Notes: generated by a model not told the origin, from the sequence alone. A DNA stretch of 64,000 nt from Bradyrhizobium sp. 21 (GCF_023073335.1 NZ_JADPJG010000011.1:62001-126000), one strand, 5' to 3'; counted from the stretch's first letter, positions 54,896 through 64,000 are shown. Numbers and translations are program-made.

Positions 54896-56274
54896 GACGG
54901 CCGCTTGCGCTTGTGGGCGAAGGGGTTGGCCTTCTCGCGCAAGGTGATGCGCACCGGCGTGCCCGGCAGCTCGAAGGCCTCACGCATCGAATTGGTGAGA
55001 TAGCGCATATAGGACTGCGGCACCGCGTCCGCGCGGGAGCAGAACAGCACGAAGCTCGGCGGGCGCGCCTTGGTCTGCGTGATGTAGTTCAGCTTCAGCC
55101 TGCGGCCGGACACGGCGGGCGGCGGATTGGCCTGCACCGCCTGCTCGAACCAGCGGTTCAATGCGGAGGTCGAGACGCGCCGGTTCCAGAGCGCATAGGC
55201 GTCCTGGATCGCCTGCATCAATCGATCGATGCCCTCGCCCATCAGACCGGAGACGGCGACAATCGGCACGCCCTTGACCTGCGGCAGCAGATGGTCGGCA
55301 TCGCGGCGCAGGTTGGAGATTGCGCCACCGCCCTTGCTCTCCATCAGATCCCATTTGTTGACGGCGAGCACGACCGCGCGGCCCTCGCGCTCGATCAGGT
55401 CGGCGATGCGCAGATCCTGCTCCTCGAAACGGTTCTGCGCATCCATCATCATCACGACGACTTCGGCAAAGCGCACCGCGCGCAGTGCGTCCGCAACCGA
55501 GAGCTTTTCCAGCTTCTCCTCGATGCGCGAGCGCCGGCGCAGGCCTGCGGTGTCGAACACGCGAAATTCGCGGCCCTTCCAATTGATCTCGACCGCGATG
55601 GAATCGCGCGTGGTGCCGGCCTCCGGGCTCGTCAGCAGGCGCTCCTCGCCGAGCAGATGATTGATCATCGTCGACTTGCCGGCATTGGGCCGGCCGACGA
55701 TGGCGACCCGGATCGGACGCGTCGCGGCCTCTTCCTCGGTGAGCGGCTCGTCGTCCTCGACCTCGTCTTCCTCGACAGGCTCCGGCATCAGCTCTCTGAG
55801 GGCGTCATAGAGCTCACCCATGCCTTCGCCGTGCTCGGCCGAGATCTGGATGGGATCGCCGAGGCCGAGCGCGAAGGCCTCCATGGCGCCGGCATCGCCG
55901 TGCTTGCCTTCGCTCTTGTTGGCAACCAGCAGCACCGGCTTGTTGGCCTTGCGGGCGAAATCAGCGAAGGCGCGATCGGTAGGCGTGAGGCCGATGCGGG
56001 CATCGACCACGAAAAACAGCGCATCGGCCTGCGCGATCGCGGCCTCCGTCTGCTCCTGCATGCGCGCGGTCAGCGAGCCCTTGGCGCCCTCGTCGAGCCC
56101 GGCAGTGTCGATGATGGTGAACTCGAGATCGCCGAGCCTCGCCTCACCCTCGCGGCGGTCGCGGGTGACGCCCGGCAAATCATCGACGAGCGCGAGCTTC
56201 TGCCCAACCAGGCGGTTGAACAGCGTCGACTTGCCGACATTGGGTCGGCCGATAATGGCAATCGTAAAGGACAT
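54892..56274 (-). CDS. der: Ribosome biogenesis GTPase Der
   Basis: A 460-residue GTPase with two tandem G domains: [11 protein letters not shown] and [12 protein letters not shown] in the first, [11 protein letters not shown] in the second, followed by the KH-like C-terminal domain (HKRKRPS). It is needed for maturation of the 50S subunit. Between the domains is an acidic linker ([19 protein letters not shown]). Confidence 0.97.
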   Translation of the reverse strand: MSFTIAIIGRPNVGKSTLFNRLVGQKLALVDDLPGVTRDRREGEARLGDLEFTIIDTAGLDEGAKGSLTARMQEQTEAAIAQADALFFVVDARIGLTPTDRAFADFARKANKPVLLVANKSEGKHGDAGAMEAFALGLGDPIQISAEHGEGMGELYDALRELMPEPVEEDEVEDDEPLTEEEAATRPIRVAIVGRPNAGKSTMINHLLGEERLLTSPEAGTTRDSIAVEINWKGREFRVFDTAGLRRRSRIEEKLEKLSVADALRAVRFAEVVVMMMDAQNRFEEQDLRIADLIEREGRAVVLAVNKWDLMESKGGGAISNLRRDADHLLPQVKGVPIVAVSGLMGEGIDRLMQAIQDAYALWNRRVSTSALNRWFEQAVQANPPPAVSGRRLKLNYITQTKARPPSFVLFCSRADAVPQSYMRYLTNSMREAFELPGTPVRITLREKANPFAHKRKRPS

Positions 56275-56330
56275 CGGTCATTCGTGCGCTGCGAAAGCTG
56301 CGTCTGTCAATGAAATGAAGACAATTGTTT

Positions 56331-56379
56331 GAGCATGATCCTTTCGGAAAACCGCTTCACACTTTTCCGGATCATGCTC
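56331..56379 (+). repeat. 49-bp palindromic intergenic repeat, copy 3
   Basis: GAGCATGATCCTTTCGGAAA to GGATCATGCTC. It lies between the lipoprotein gene and der on the minus strand, and its last base is part of the stop codon of the lipoprotein gene. Copies 1 and 2 are at 14615 and 32084. Confidence 0.85.
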
Positions 56380-56924
56380 TAGCGCGAGAAGCTGCCGCTC
56401 GGCATCGGCGCCGGGAAGGCGCCTTGCGATTGCTGCTGGGTGGTCTGGGTCGGTTGCGCCTGCTGGACGGGCTGATCCGGCGGCGGCGCGGTGGTGCGCT
56501 TGCGGACGATCTTCTGCTTCGGCGGCGGAGCGGCCGCGGGCGGCGCCGCCTCCGGCTGGGCCTCGCCATCGACTTCGCCGGCGGGCGCCTCGGCCGGCGC
56601 GGCGGCAGTCGGCTGCCTGGTCTTTTTCGCCTTGGCACCCTTCGCCGGCTTGGCCGGCTCGGGCTGAGGCTCCACAGGCAAGGCCGCGACGGCAGGCCCG
56701 TTCGAGTCGGGCTGTTGCTGCGCGCCCTTGTACATTTCCTTCGGGACGCCCTGCTCGAGGCCCGGCACGCCTTCAGGGAACACCGGCTTGCGGTCGCCCG
56801 GCAGCTTCTTCTTGGTATCGAGGAAGTCGAGCATGTCGCTCGGATCGAAGCTGGAGCAGCCGCCCAGGACGCCTGTGAAGGCGATCAGGACGGCGGCTGC
56901 GATCAAGCGTGGCGTGCGGCGCAT
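56379..56924 (-). CDS. Hypothetical lipoprotein in the yfgM-der operon
   Basis: A 181-residue lipoprotein with the lipobox GVLGGC at about residue 23. The first half has the segment DPSDMLDFLDTKKKLPGDRKPVFPEGVPGLEQGVPKEMYKG; the rest is a proline/alanine/glutamine-rich tail with a basic IVRKRTTAPPP stretch. In many alphaproteobacteria the gene before der is the beta-propeller lipoprotein bamB; here this short, unrelated lipoprotein holds that place, with a repeat copy between it and der. Confidence 0.7.
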   Translation of the reverse strand: MRRTPRLIAAAVLIAFTGVLGGCSSFDPSDMLDFLDTKKKLPGDRKPVFPEGVPGLEQGVPKEMYKGAQQQPDSNGPAVAALPVEPQPEPAKPAKGAKAKKTRQPTAAAPAEAPAGEVDGEAQPEAAPPAAAPPPKQKIVRKRTTAPPPDQPVQQAQPTQTTQQQSQGAFPAPMPSGSFSR

Positions 56925-56956
56925 CTTGGTATCTCGTCTCGTGTCGGAGGCCGTCG

Positions 56957-57610
56957 TCAGCTCTTGGCGACGGGCGGCAGCAGGGCCTGCAGTGCCTCGG
57001 CGCGTGAGCGCAGGCCGGGCGGCGTTTCACCGTCCTCGGCAATCGTATCGAGCCATTTGCGGGCAGCAGTCATGTCGTTGTTGCGCCAGGCCGACAGCGC
57101 CAGCATCTCGCGGGCACTGTGACGGAAGGTCGATTTGGGCGCGGTGGAGGCTTCCAGCCGCTGCTGCATCTCGGCATAGCCGGCGCTATCGAGCAGCAGG
57201 CCAGCCGCGCGGACCTTCGCCAGATCCTGCCACTCGCCACCCACGCTGCGGTCGGCGGCAATGTCGTCATACAGCTTGGCGGCCGCCTTGGGATCGCGAG
57301 CCGCGGCTTCGGCCGCAGCACGCAGCCGCGCCAAAGTGCGGTAGCCCGAAGGAGCCCTGGCTGCGAGATCGGTGAAGGCCGCCTCGGCCTCCGCATGCTT
57401 GTCCTGCTCGGACAGCTCGACAGCCTTCTCGAAGGCGGCGCCGGCCTCGGCAGCCTTCTTGGCCTCCAGATACTGGTAACCGCGCCAGCCACCCACGGCG
57501 GCCACGATCAGCACCATCAGGGCGATGAAGACGATCGAATACTTATCCCACAGCTTCTTGAGCTGTTCGCGACGGACTTCTTCGTCGACTTCGTCAAATA
57601 ATTCAGACAC
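56957..57610 (-). CDS. YfgM-like tetratricopeptide membrane protein
   Basis: A 217-residue inner-membrane protein: a short cytoplasmic start with EVRREQLKKLWDKY, one helix (SIVFIALMVLIVAAVGGW) and a periplasmic TPR-like domain. The family (YfgM, ancillary SecYEG chaperone) usually precedes bamB-der, consistent with its place here. Confidence 0.85.
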   Translation of the reverse strand: MSELFDEVDEEVRREQLKKLWDKYSIVFIALMVLIVAAVGGWRGYQYLEAKKAAEAGAAFEKAVELSEQDKHAEAEAAFTDLAARAPSGYRTLARLRAAAEAAARDPKAAAKLYDDIAADRSVGGEWQDLAKVRAAGLLLDSAGYAEMQQRLEASTAPKSTFRHSAREMLALSAWRNNDMTAARKWLDTIAEDGETPPGLRSRAEALQALLPPVAKS

Positions 57611-57777
57611 TTAAGCTAACCCCATACCCGGTCAGGAATGCGCGCCACATCGTCCGCGTCAAAAACCCGTCCCCGCGTGGCGGCGGCGATACCCTATCGA
57701 TATGGCGGTGGCAAGGCAAAGTGAGCCCGATCAAGGCGTTAACCACCCGGGATCGCCCGGAGGCCCTGCTGCCCGGC

Positions 57778-59370
57778 TCAGGTTCCCAGGAGCTCCCGCA
57801 ACCGCCGCTTGAGCACCTTGCCATTGGCATTGCGCGGCAACGGCTCCGCGGTGATCACCATGGTTTCCGGGACCTTGTAGTCGGACAGCCGCTCGGCGCA
57901 CCAGGCGCGCAAGGCCTCGCTGTCCACCCGCGCGCGCGTCACCACCACGGCGTGAACGCGTTCGCCCAGTACTGGACAGGCCTTGGCAACGATCGCGCTC
58001 TCGATCACGGCGGGATGGCCGGCCAGCACGGATTCGACCTCGGCCGAATAGATCTTCAGGCCGCCGCGGTTGATCATGTCCTTCTGCCGGTCGAACACGC
58101 GGACAAACCCTTGCGCATCGACCGAGCCGAGATCGCCAGAATGCCAGAACCCGCTGGTAAAGCTCTCGGCCGTGGCCTTCGGATTGTTCCAATAGCCCTT
58201 GATGACGGAGGCACTCTGGATCCAGAGTTCGCCGATCTCACCGTGCGGCAGTTCGCGGCCGTCTGCTCCCATTGCGAGGATGCGCGCACCCGGACACGGC
58301 AGGCCGACGCTGTCGATATGGCTCGCCGTCAACTCGCCGGGCATGATCGTGGATGGCGACGTCGTCTCGGTCGCGCCGTAGCAATTCGCCAGCTCGAGGC
58401 CGGGAATCTTTGCCTTGAGTTTCTCGATGGTCGCGACCGGCATCGGTGCACCGCCGAACCCGCCAATGCGCCAGCTCGAGAGATCATAGCTGTCGAAATC
58501 GGGCTGGAGCAGGCAGAGATTGTACATCGCCGGAACCATCACCGTGTAGCTGACGCGCTCGCGCGCGGCGAGCTTGAGATACTCGGCAGCCCTAAACTCC
58601 GGCATGATGATCAGCGCGCCGCCGCAGCAGACCATCGTCGTGATGTTGGCGACGATTCCGGTGACGTGGCCGAGCGGTACCGCTGCGATCGACCGGTCGG
58701 CTTGCGTCAATTGCAGGCAGGACACGAAGATCATCGAGGAATGGACGATGTTGCAATGGGCCAGCATCGCGCCCTTCGGCTTGCCGGTCGTGCCCGAGGT
58801 GTAGAGGATCATCGCGGTGTCCTCTTCGCTCGTCTCCGCGGGTGCCCTGGCCGGCACATTGTCGGCGAGCACCGCGAAACGCGACAGAGCCGGATCGTCG
58901 TCCACAGCGATGCGGTGGACCACGTCGGGGACTTCAAGCGCATCCGGCAGCCGCTCCGCGAGTGCCGCCTCGTGGATCAGGATTTTGGCGCCGCAATCGG
59001 CCAGCACATGGGCGATTTCCGGCTTCTGCTGCCGCGTGCCGAGCAGCACGGTGACCAGTCCCTCATGCGCGGCAGCGAACAGCAGCAGCGGAAATTCGAC
59101 GCGGTTGCCGAGCAGGATCGCGACGCGGTCGCCGCGCTGCAATCCGAGCTTGCGAAAGCCCGCAGCGATCCGCGCGGCCTGCTCTATCGCCTGCCGCCAG
59201 CTCAGCCGGACATTGCTGGAGATCAGCGCTTCACCGTCGGCGTTGCGCGCGCAGGCATCCGCAATCATTGCCCACAAGCTCGCCGGCCGGTCGCAAAACG
59301 CCTGGATCACCCGATCGCCGAAGCGTGCCTCGAACCGCATCGGCGGAATCTGAGATTGCGACCAATCCAT
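57778..59370 (-). CDS. AMP-forming acyl-CoA synthetase
   Basis: A 530-residue adenylate-forming enzyme. ATP loop YTSGTTGKPKGAML, motif YGATETTSP, hinge region DRQKDMINRGGLKIYS, and C-terminal catalytic Lys in NANGKVLKRRLRE. It activates a fatty or aromatic acid for CoA transfer; the substrate is unknown. Confidence 0.92.
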   Translation of the reverse strand: MDWSQSQIPPMRFEARFGDRVIQAFCDRPASLWAMIADACARNADGEALISSNVRLSWRQAIEQAARIAAGFRKLGLQRGDRVAILLGNRVEFPLLLFAAAHEGLVTVLLGTRQQKPEIAHVLADCGAKILIHEAALAERLPDALEVPDVVHRIAVDDDPALSRFAVLADNVPARAPAETSEEDTAMILYTSGTTGKPKGAMLAHCNIVHSSMIFVSCLQLTQADRSIAAVPLGHVTGIVANITTMVCCGGALIIMPEFRAAEYLKLAARERVSYTVMVPAMYNLCLLQPDFDSYDLSSWRIGGFGGAPMPVATIEKLKAKIPGLELANCYGATETTSPSTIMPGELTASHIDSVGLPCPGARILAMGADGRELPHGEIGELWIQSASVIKGYWNNPKATAESFTSGFWHSGDLGSVDAQGFVRVFDRQKDMINRGGLKIYSAEVESVLAGHPAVIESAIVAKACPVLGERVHAVVVTRARVDSEALRAWCAERLSDYKVPETMVITAEPLPRNANGKVLKRRLRELLGT

Positions 59371-59454
59371 CGGAATGCCCTCGGAACGCCCTTGGCTTGT
59401 TGCTCTTGTTACCTTCCGCGCATGGACATGCCCGCCCCGTCTTGCGCTGATCGG

Positions 59455-60039
59455 CTATCCACCCACCACGGGAACGCCGATCACGACCGGATGGAACGCA
59501 AAAGCCAGCGCCAGATAAGCGACGATTCCGACCGCGATCGCGATCAGATCGTTGGTGACGCCGCCCACCGGAATCGGCGGGGCGCCACCGTCGGCGCGAC
59601 GCTTCAGCGTGATGCGATCGTACACTGCCCAGCCCAGGAAGGAGCCGAACAGGATGATAGAGCCGAGATCGCCATTGGCCAAAAGATGCGCCGCCGCCCA
59701 CAGCTTGATACCGGCCAGCATCGGATGCTTCAGCGTCGCATAGATGCGGCCGCGCAGATATGAGGCGACCACGAGGATCACGGCCGGCAGCATCAGCGCA
59801 AGCGTGATGTGCTTCAGTGCCTTCGGTGGATACCAGACGTCGATCCAGCCGGAGCTGCGATAATGCGCGAAGCCCCAGATGATCAACGCGAGCCCCGCGA
59901 TCGAGGCAAACGAATAGAGGATCTTGTAGGTCCCCTCGCCCAATCTCGCGATCGCCTGCGCGCGCGCCTCACGTTTCGTCGTGAAAACATGGGCCGCGAA
60001 AAACAGCGCAAGCCCCAGGATCATGACCAACAGACCCAC
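59455..60039 (-). CDS. NnrU family membrane protein
   Basis: A 194-residue protein with about five to six membrane helices, beginning VGLLVMILGLALFFAAHVFTTKREARAQA. NnrU family members occur near nitrite/nitric-oxide-reductase genes in some bacteria, but here the neighbours are unrelated. The GTG at 60039 follows GGGGAGG with a good gap and is preferred over a longer frame to 60072. Confidence 0.8.
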   Translation of the reverse strand: MGLLVMILGLALFFAAHVFTTKREARAQAIARLGEGTYKILYSFASIAGLALIIWGFAHYRSSGWIDVWYPPKALKHITLALMLPAVILVVASYLRGRIYATLKHPMLAGIKLWAAAHLLANGDLGSIILFGSFLGWAVYDRITLKRRADGGAPPIPVGGVTNDLIAIAVGIVAYLALAFAFHPVVIGVPVVGG

Positions 60040-60110
60040 GACATCCTCCCCTCGTCCAGCGCCCCAGCTCATGGCGTATCATCGATTGGCCGCGGGTCGC
60101 AACTCTCGCG

Positions 60111-60222
60111 CCTCATGGTGAGGAGGCGCAAAGCGCAGTCTCGAACCATGCTGGCCCGGCTGCGGCAACGGCGCGGCCTTTCATCCTTCGAGACGCGCGC
60201 GAGCGCGCTCCTCAGGATGAGG
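60111..60222. repeat. Inverted intergenic repeat (CCTCATGGTGAGG...CCTCAGGATGAGG)
   Basis: Resembles, from memory, a common Bradyrhizobium element: CCTCATGGTGAGGAGGCGC at 60111 and CTCCTCAGGATGAGG at 60208-60222, with GTCTCGAACCATG and CATCCTTCGAGACG inside. It fills the spacer between nnrU and the secreted-protein gene. Confidence 0.65.
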
Positions 60223-60230
60223 GGATAAAG

Positions 60231-60809
60231 CTATTTTCCGAACTCGCGATTGTCGACATAGCGGATCGCGATCGGACGCCCAGCCAGGGCGCCACCGAGG
60301 CCGCTGGTGAATTTCAGCGGCAGGCAGGCGTTCAGCGACGAATTGATCGCATTCAGATATGTCGTTCGGGTATCGGCTGAAACGCCAGCGGTCGCAAAAG
60401 TCAGGCGCGGCGGACCGATCAGGCCGCCCGTCTTGTTGAAGCTGAAGCGCACCGCGATCTGCATGCCCGCGCGCGCGTTGTCCGACGGCGGCGACCAGCA
60501 GGTGCGCAGTTCGGCGAAGAGGTCGCCGATCGTGTCGAGATCGTGATCGGGCTTCTGGTATTTGGCGCGATTGGCCTCCGCCGGCACGCTTTCGATGGTG
60601 AGCTGAAGATTCTGGCCGTAGGGATAGTCGATCTCGGGAATACAGGGGCCGGGCTCCAGCGGGCTGCAATAGGACGGCGTGCAGGGCCGGCCGTCGAGCA
60701 CACTGCACGGCTCATGCGCAAACGGGATCGGATTGATCTGGCGGCGTTGCGCGTCGACGCCAACTGTCGATATCGCCAGCAGGAGAAAAACGAGGATGCC
60801 GCGCCACAT
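60231..60809 (-). CDS. Exported hypothetical protein
   Basis: A 192-residue protein. The start at 60809 gives a signal peptide MWRGILVFLLLAISTVGVDAQ; an earlier ATG at 60854 would put 15 residues before it. The first half has six cysteines (EPCSVLDGRPCTPSYCSPLEPGPCIPE), the second resembles a TonB C-terminal-type domain (MQIAVRFSFNKTGGLIGPPRLTF, LPLKFTSGLGG). Function unknown. Confidence 0.7.
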   Translation of the reverse strand: MWRGILVFLLLAISTVGVDAQRRQINPIPFAHEPCSVLDGRPCTPSYCSPLEPGPCIPEIDYPYGQNLQLTIESVPAEANRAKYQKPDHDLDTIGDLFAELRTCWSPPSDNARAGMQIAVRFSFNKTGGLIGPPRLTFATAGVSADTRTTYLNAINSSLNACLPLKFTSGLGGALAGRPIAIRYVDNREFGK

Positions 60810-60901
60810 GATGCGAGCTCGCAAGGTCACATCGAGAAAGTTGGCATCGTCCATCGACCCGTCAAGGCCGCGCGCGTTCACATGCTGGCGTTCAAGCTCG
60901 G

Positions 60902-61003
60902 TGTCGTCGTCCGGCTTGACCGGACGACCCAGTATTCCAGAGGCGGTTGTTGAGCCGAGGGGCCGCGGCGTACTGGATGCCCCGCCTGCGCGGGGCATGA
61001 CAG
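60902..61003. repeat. Inverted intergenic repeat with two perfect hairpins
   Basis: GTCGTCCGG-CTTGA-CCGGACGAC (60906-60928) and ATGCCCCGC-CTGC-GCGGGGCAT (60977-60998) lie 50 bp apart, with ACCCAGTATTCCAGAG between. I recall the arrangement as common in Bradyrhizobium. It lies between prfC and the exported protein gene and may end transcription of prfC. Confidence 0.7.
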
Positions 61004-61021
61004 CGGAGGGCGGAGCGGCGC

Positions 61022-62641
61022 CTACCCCTTCTTCTTGACGTCCTTGACGTTGGTGAACGCGATGCCTTCGGCACGTTCCCTGGTGTAGCCGAGATAGAAC
61101 TCGTTCCTCGCCAGATACACGGGATCGCCGTCGACGTCGTCGGCGATGCTGGAGGTGTTGGCAGCGATGAAGGTATCGAGCTTCTTGCGGTCTTCCGAGG
61201 AAACCCAGCGTGCGAGCTGGAACTCGCTGACCTCGAATTCGACCGGCAGTGAATATTCCGCATCCAGCCGCGCCTTCAGCACGTCGAGCTGTAGCGCGCC
61301 GACGACACCGACCAGCGCGGGCGCGCCGTCGCGCGGGCGGAACACCTGCACCACGCCCTCTTCCGACATCTGCTGAAGCGCTTCCTTCAGCTTCTTCGCC
61401 TTCATCGCGTCGGTGAGACGCACGCGGCGGACGATTTCCGGCGCAAAGCTCGGCACGCCGACGAAGTTGAAATCCTCGCCCTCGGTCAGCGTGTCGCCGA
61501 TGCGCAGCGTGCCGTGGTTGGGAATGCCGACGACGTCGCCGGCGAAGGCCTCGTCCGCAACCGAACGGTCCTGCGCGAAGAAAAATTGCGGGCTCGACAG
61601 CGGCATGCTCTTGCCGGTGCGCACGAGCTTGGCCTTCATGCCGCGGCTGAGCTTGCCGGAGCACAGCCGCGCGAAGGCGATGCGGTCGCGGTGGTTGGGA
61701 TCCATGTTGGCCTGGATCTTGAACACGAAGGCGCTCATGCGCGGATCGGTCGCCTCGACCTTGCGCTGGTCGCTCTCCTGCGCGCGCGGCTCGGGCGCGA
61801 ACTTGCCAAGGCCTTGCAGCAGGTCGCCGACGCCGAAATTGCGCAGTGCGCTGCCGAAATAGACCGGTGTCAGATGGCCCTCGCGAAACGCCTCGAGCTC
61901 GAACGGCTTGGACGCTGCGGTGACGAGCTCGAGCTCGTCCTTGACCGCCGACACATCGAGATTGGCATTGAGCTTGCTGAGTTCGGCAATCTCGATCTGC
62001 TGCGCCGCGCCGGTCTTGGCGCCCCCGCCTTCGAGCAGGCGCACGCCGCCATTGACGACGTCGTAAGTGCCGAGGAAGTCGCGGCCGCGACCGACCGGCC
62101 AGGTCATCGGCGTGGTGTCGAGCGCCAGCGTCTTCTCGATCTCGTCGAGGAGATCGAAGACGTCGCGGCTCTCGCGGTCCATCTTGTTGATGAAGGTGAT
62201 GATCGGGATGTCCCGAAGACGACACACCTCGAACAGTTTTCGGGTGCGCGCCTCGATGCCCTTGGCGGCGTCGATCACCATGACGGCGGAATCGACCGCC
62301 GTGAGCGTGCGATAGGTGTCTTCCGAAAAGTCCTCGTGGCCCGGCGTGTCCAGCAGATTGAACACCAGCCCCTCGAACTCGAAGGTCATGACCGAGGTCA
62401 CGACCGAGATGCCGCGCTCGCGCTCGATCTTCATCCAGTCCGAACGCGTGTTGCGCCGCTCGCCCTTGGCCTTGACCTGGCCGGCCAGGTTGATGGCGCC
62501 GCCGAACAGCAGCAGCTTTTCGGTCAGCGTGGTCTTGCCGGCGTCCGGATGCGAAATGATCGCAAAAGTACGCCGCCGCGCCACCTCGGTGGCAAGCGGG
62601 GAACGGGCCGGCGATTCGGCTGTGGTGGCGATGTCGGACAT
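61022..62641 (-). CDS. prfC: Peptide chain release factor 3
   Basis: A 539-residue GTPase that removes RF1/RF2 from the ribosome after termination. [19 protein letters not shown] is the P-loop, [14 protein letters not shown] and [11 protein letters not shown] the other G motifs. Intact and of full length. Confidence 0.97.
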   Translation of the reverse strand: MSDIATTAESPARSPLATEVARRRTFAIISHPDAGKTTLTEKLLLFGGAINLAGQVKAKGERRNTRSDWMKIERERGISVVTSVMTFEFEGLVFNLLDTPGHEDFSEDTYRTLTAVDSAVMVIDAAKGIEARTRKLFEVCRLRDIPIITFINKMDRESRDVFDLLDEIEKTLALDTTPMTWPVGRGRDFLGTYDVVNGGVRLLEGGGAKTGAAQQIEIAELSKLNANLDVSAVKDELELVTAASKPFELEAFREGHLTPVYFGSALRNFGVGDLLQGLGKFAPEPRAQESDQRKVEATDPRMSAFVFKIQANMDPNHRDRIAFARLCSGKLSRGMKAKLVRTGKSMPLSSPQFFFAQDRSVADEAFAGDVVGIPNHGTLRIGDTLTEGEDFNFVGVPSFAPEIVRRVRLTDAMKAKKLKEALQQMSEEGVVQVFRPRDGAPALVGVVGALQLDVLKARLDAEYSLPVEFEVSEFQLARWVSSEDRKKLDTFIAANTSSIADDVDGDPVYLARNEFYLGYTRERAEGIAFTNVKDVKKKG

Positions 62642-62728
62642 TGCGGCAGCGTTTGGCAGGGAAAATGGGCCTGATCAAGCCTCATTTGGTGATTGCGGAG
62701 CCTTCCGGCCAGCCCCATATCGCCCTTT

Positions 62729-62799
62729 GGGGAGGACGGCCTTCCTGCTCACCAGCATATCAGCCGCGGGGACGACCCTGCCTTGAATGGAGGGTCGTC
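62729..62799 (+). ncRNA. Guanidine-II (mini-ykkC) riboswitch
   Basis: Two small hairpins with ACGR loops stand in front of a SugE-type gene. Hairpin 1 (62729-62746) is GGGGAGG-ACGG-CCTTCCT with one internal and one end G-U pair; hairpin 2 (62766-62781) is GCGGGG-ACGA-CCCTGC with one G-U pair. Downstream, AGGGTCGTC (62791-62799) is exactly complementary to GACGACCCT (62771-62779), which includes the second loop and stem, and it covers the AGGG of the ribosome-binding site directly before ATG 62800. When guanidinium binds, hairpin 2 should form and free the site; otherwise the alternative pairing hides it. Confidence 0.88.
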
Positions 62800-63114
62800 A
62801 TGGCCTGGAGCATCCTGTTCGTCGCCGGTCTGCTCGAGATCACCTGGGCGATCGGCCTGAAATATACCGAGGGTTTTACCAGGCTTGTTCCGTCCGCCAT
62901 CACGATCACGGCCATGGCCGGCAGCGTCATCCTGCTCGGGATAGCGCTGAAATCACTGCCCGTCGGAACCGCCTATGCGGTCTGGACCGGCGTCGGCGCG
63001 GTCGGCACCGCGACGCTCGGCATCATCCTGTTCGGCGAGCCGGCCACCGCGCTCCGCCTCGCCAGCATCGGGTTGATCGTCGCCGGGATTGCCGGGCTGA
63101 AGCTCGTTACCTGA
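62800..63114 (+). CDS. sugE: SugE/Gdx small multidrug-family guanidinium exporter
   Basis: A 104-residue four-helix transporter of the SMR family. The ion-binding Glu13 is in [17 protein letters not shown], the pattern of the SugE/Gdx subgroup rather than EmrE. Members exchange guanidinium for protons. It lies under a guanidine-II riboswitch, so the ligand is well supported. GGAGGG at 62789-62794 is 5 bp before the ATG. It overlaps the end of the PiT gene by 8 bp. Confidence 0.93.
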   Translation: MAWSILFVAGLLEITWAIGLKYTEGFTRLVPSAITITAMAGSVILLGIALKSLPVGTAYAVWTGVGAVGTATLGIILFGEPATALRLASIGLIVAGIAGLKLVT

Positions 63115-64000
63115 CGAAAATCTTGACCGCCCACCATGTCAGCGCGGCGACGATCGCCGAGGCCGGCATCGTGATCACCCAGGCATAGACGATCGAGCTC
63201 GCGACGTTCCAGCGCACCGCCGAGAGGCGCCGGGCGGCGCCAACGCCGACGATCGCTCCGGTGATGGTATGGGTGGTCGAGACGGGAACGCCGAGGAAGG
63301 TCGCCATGAACAGGGTCGCCGCACCGCCGGTCTCGGCGCAAAAACCCTGCATCGGCGTCAGCTTGGTGATGCGCAGGCCCATGGTGCGGACGATGCGCCA
63401 GCCGCCCATCAGCGTGCCCATCGCCATGGCCGCCTGGCAGGAGAGCACCACCCAGAACGGGATGGAGAAGTCGCTGCCGAGATGGCCCTGCGAATAAAGC
63501 AGCACGGCGATGATGCCCATGGTCTTCTGCGCGTCGTTGCCGCCATGGCCGAGCGAGTAGAGCGAGGCAGAGGCGAATTGCAGGATGCGGAAGGCGCGGT
63601 CGACCGCGAACGGCGTGGAGCGAACCGAAGCCCAGGAGACGATCGCAACCAGCACCATCGCGAGCAGGAAGCCGACGAGCGGAGACAGCACGATTGCGAT
63701 CACCGTCTTGGACAATCCGCTCCAGACCGCCGCCGAAAGCCCGGCCTTGGCTACCCCCGCACCGAATAACCCGCCGATCAACGCGTGCGACGAGGACGAT
63801 GGGATGCCGAGAGCCCAGGTCACCAGGTTCCAGACGATGGCGCCGACGAGGGCCGCGAAGATCACTTGGGCGTCCACGATCGCGGGATCGATGATGCCGG
63901 TGCCGATGGTCTGGGCGACGTGCAGCCCGAACACCATGAAGGCGACGAAATTGAAGAACGCGGCCCAGAACACCGCGTATTGCGGCCGCAGCACGCGGGT
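63107..64000 (-). CDS. PiT-family inorganic phosphate permease (C-terminal part)
   Basis: 298 residues of a phosphate:cation symporter, cut by the right window edge; the visible part covers the second half. The PD001131-type signatures are present: [15 protein letters not shown] [20 protein letters not shown] and [18 protein letters not shown], with [17 protein letters not shown] earlier. About eight membrane helices are visible. Confidence 0.93.
   Translation of the reverse strand, partial: TRVLRPQYAVFWAAFFNFVAFMVFGLHVAQTIGTGIIDPAIVDAQVIFAALVGAIVWNLVTWALGIPSSSSHALIGGLFGAGVAKAGLSAAVWSGLSKTVIAIVLSPLVGFLLAMVLVAIVSWASVRSTPFAVDRAFRILQFASASLYSLGHGGNDAQKTMGIIAVLLYSQGHLGSDFSIPFWVVLSCQAAMAMGTLMGGWRIVRTMGLRITKLTPMQGFCAETGGAATLFMATFLGVPVSTTHTITGAIVGVGAARRLSAVRWNVASSIVYAWVITMPASAIVAALTWWAVKIFVR

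Noticed and set aside
57721..59763. 680-residue frame antisense to the acyl-CoA synthetase
   Set aside because: Antisense shadow of a gene with complete adenylate-forming motifs.
60855..62678. Long minus-strand frame overlapping prfC in another frame
   Set aside because: Only its last ~190 residues (60231-60809) look like a real exported protein; the rest is out of frame with prfC and is Arg/Ala-rich nonsense.

Overview
The window is GC-rich, densely coded alphaproteobacterial chromosome. Protein content, gene order and several intergenic repeat families point to Bradyrhizobium or a very close relative; this is inference from recognised families, no database search was run. Most of the window is core chromosome; shorter accessory stretches lie between the core blocks.

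Layout. 1-1246: the tail of a LuxR-type regulator, a 24-bp perfect palindrome and a TctC/Bug periplasmic binding protein. 1267-3886 (minus): lipoprotein, holC, pepA. 4227-11854 (plus): outer-membrane/LPS cluster lptF-lptG-lptD-surA-like-pdxA-rsmA, joined by 1-4 nt stop/start overlaps, then a zinc alcohol dehydrogenase. 13.1-19.1 kb: accessory stretch with a Flp pilin, small genes with candidate general-stress (EcfG-type) promoters very close to their start codons, three Crp/Fnr regulators (one frameshifted), a cupin protein, a frameshifted secreted protein and a long degenerate rhizobial repeat. 19.1-22.4 kb: a secreted caspase-like protein and two exported/membrane proteins of unknown function. 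22.3-29.0 kb (minus): fabD-fabG-acpP-fabF-mltG-yicC-gmk, covering fatty-acid synthesis, murein processing and guanylate kinase. 29.2-30.95 kb: fatty-acid desaturase and TetR regulator with a palindromic operator. 31.0-33.9 kb: rpsF-rpsR-DUF2232-rplI. 33.9-38.1 kb: thioesterase/TetR pair, an unusual cytochrome-like protein, a cyclopropane-fatty-acid synthase broken by two frame lesions, and two tiny genes. 38.4-42.3 kb: dnaB, alr, a cysteine-rich exported protein, an exonuclease III. 42.3-45.3 kb: assorted accessory genes and a decayed L,D-transpeptidase. 45.5-50.9 kb: TSUP permease, radA, cvpA, purF, an SDR. 51-53.5 kb: an exported beta-propeller protein and an ABC substrate-binding protein. 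53.6-57.6 kb (minus): yfgM-like, lipoprotein, der, MFS efflux pump. 57.8-62.6 kb (minus): acyl-CoA synthetase, NnrU, secreted protein, prfC. 62.7-64 kb: a guanidine-II riboswitch controlling a SugE-type exporter, and the end of a PiT phosphate permease.

The best regulatory signal is at 62729-62799: two hairpins with ACGG and ACGA loops in front of sugE, with an alternative 9-bp pairing that buries its ribosome-binding site. Other points of interest are palindromic operators at two TetR genes, perfect palindromic spacer DNA near 204-227, repeated geometry of EcfG-like promoters against start codons, and four broken genes (crp-like, secreted protein, cfa, L,D-transpeptidase), all in the accessory parts. 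No CRISPR array, tRNA, rRNA, insertion sequence or prophage was seen.
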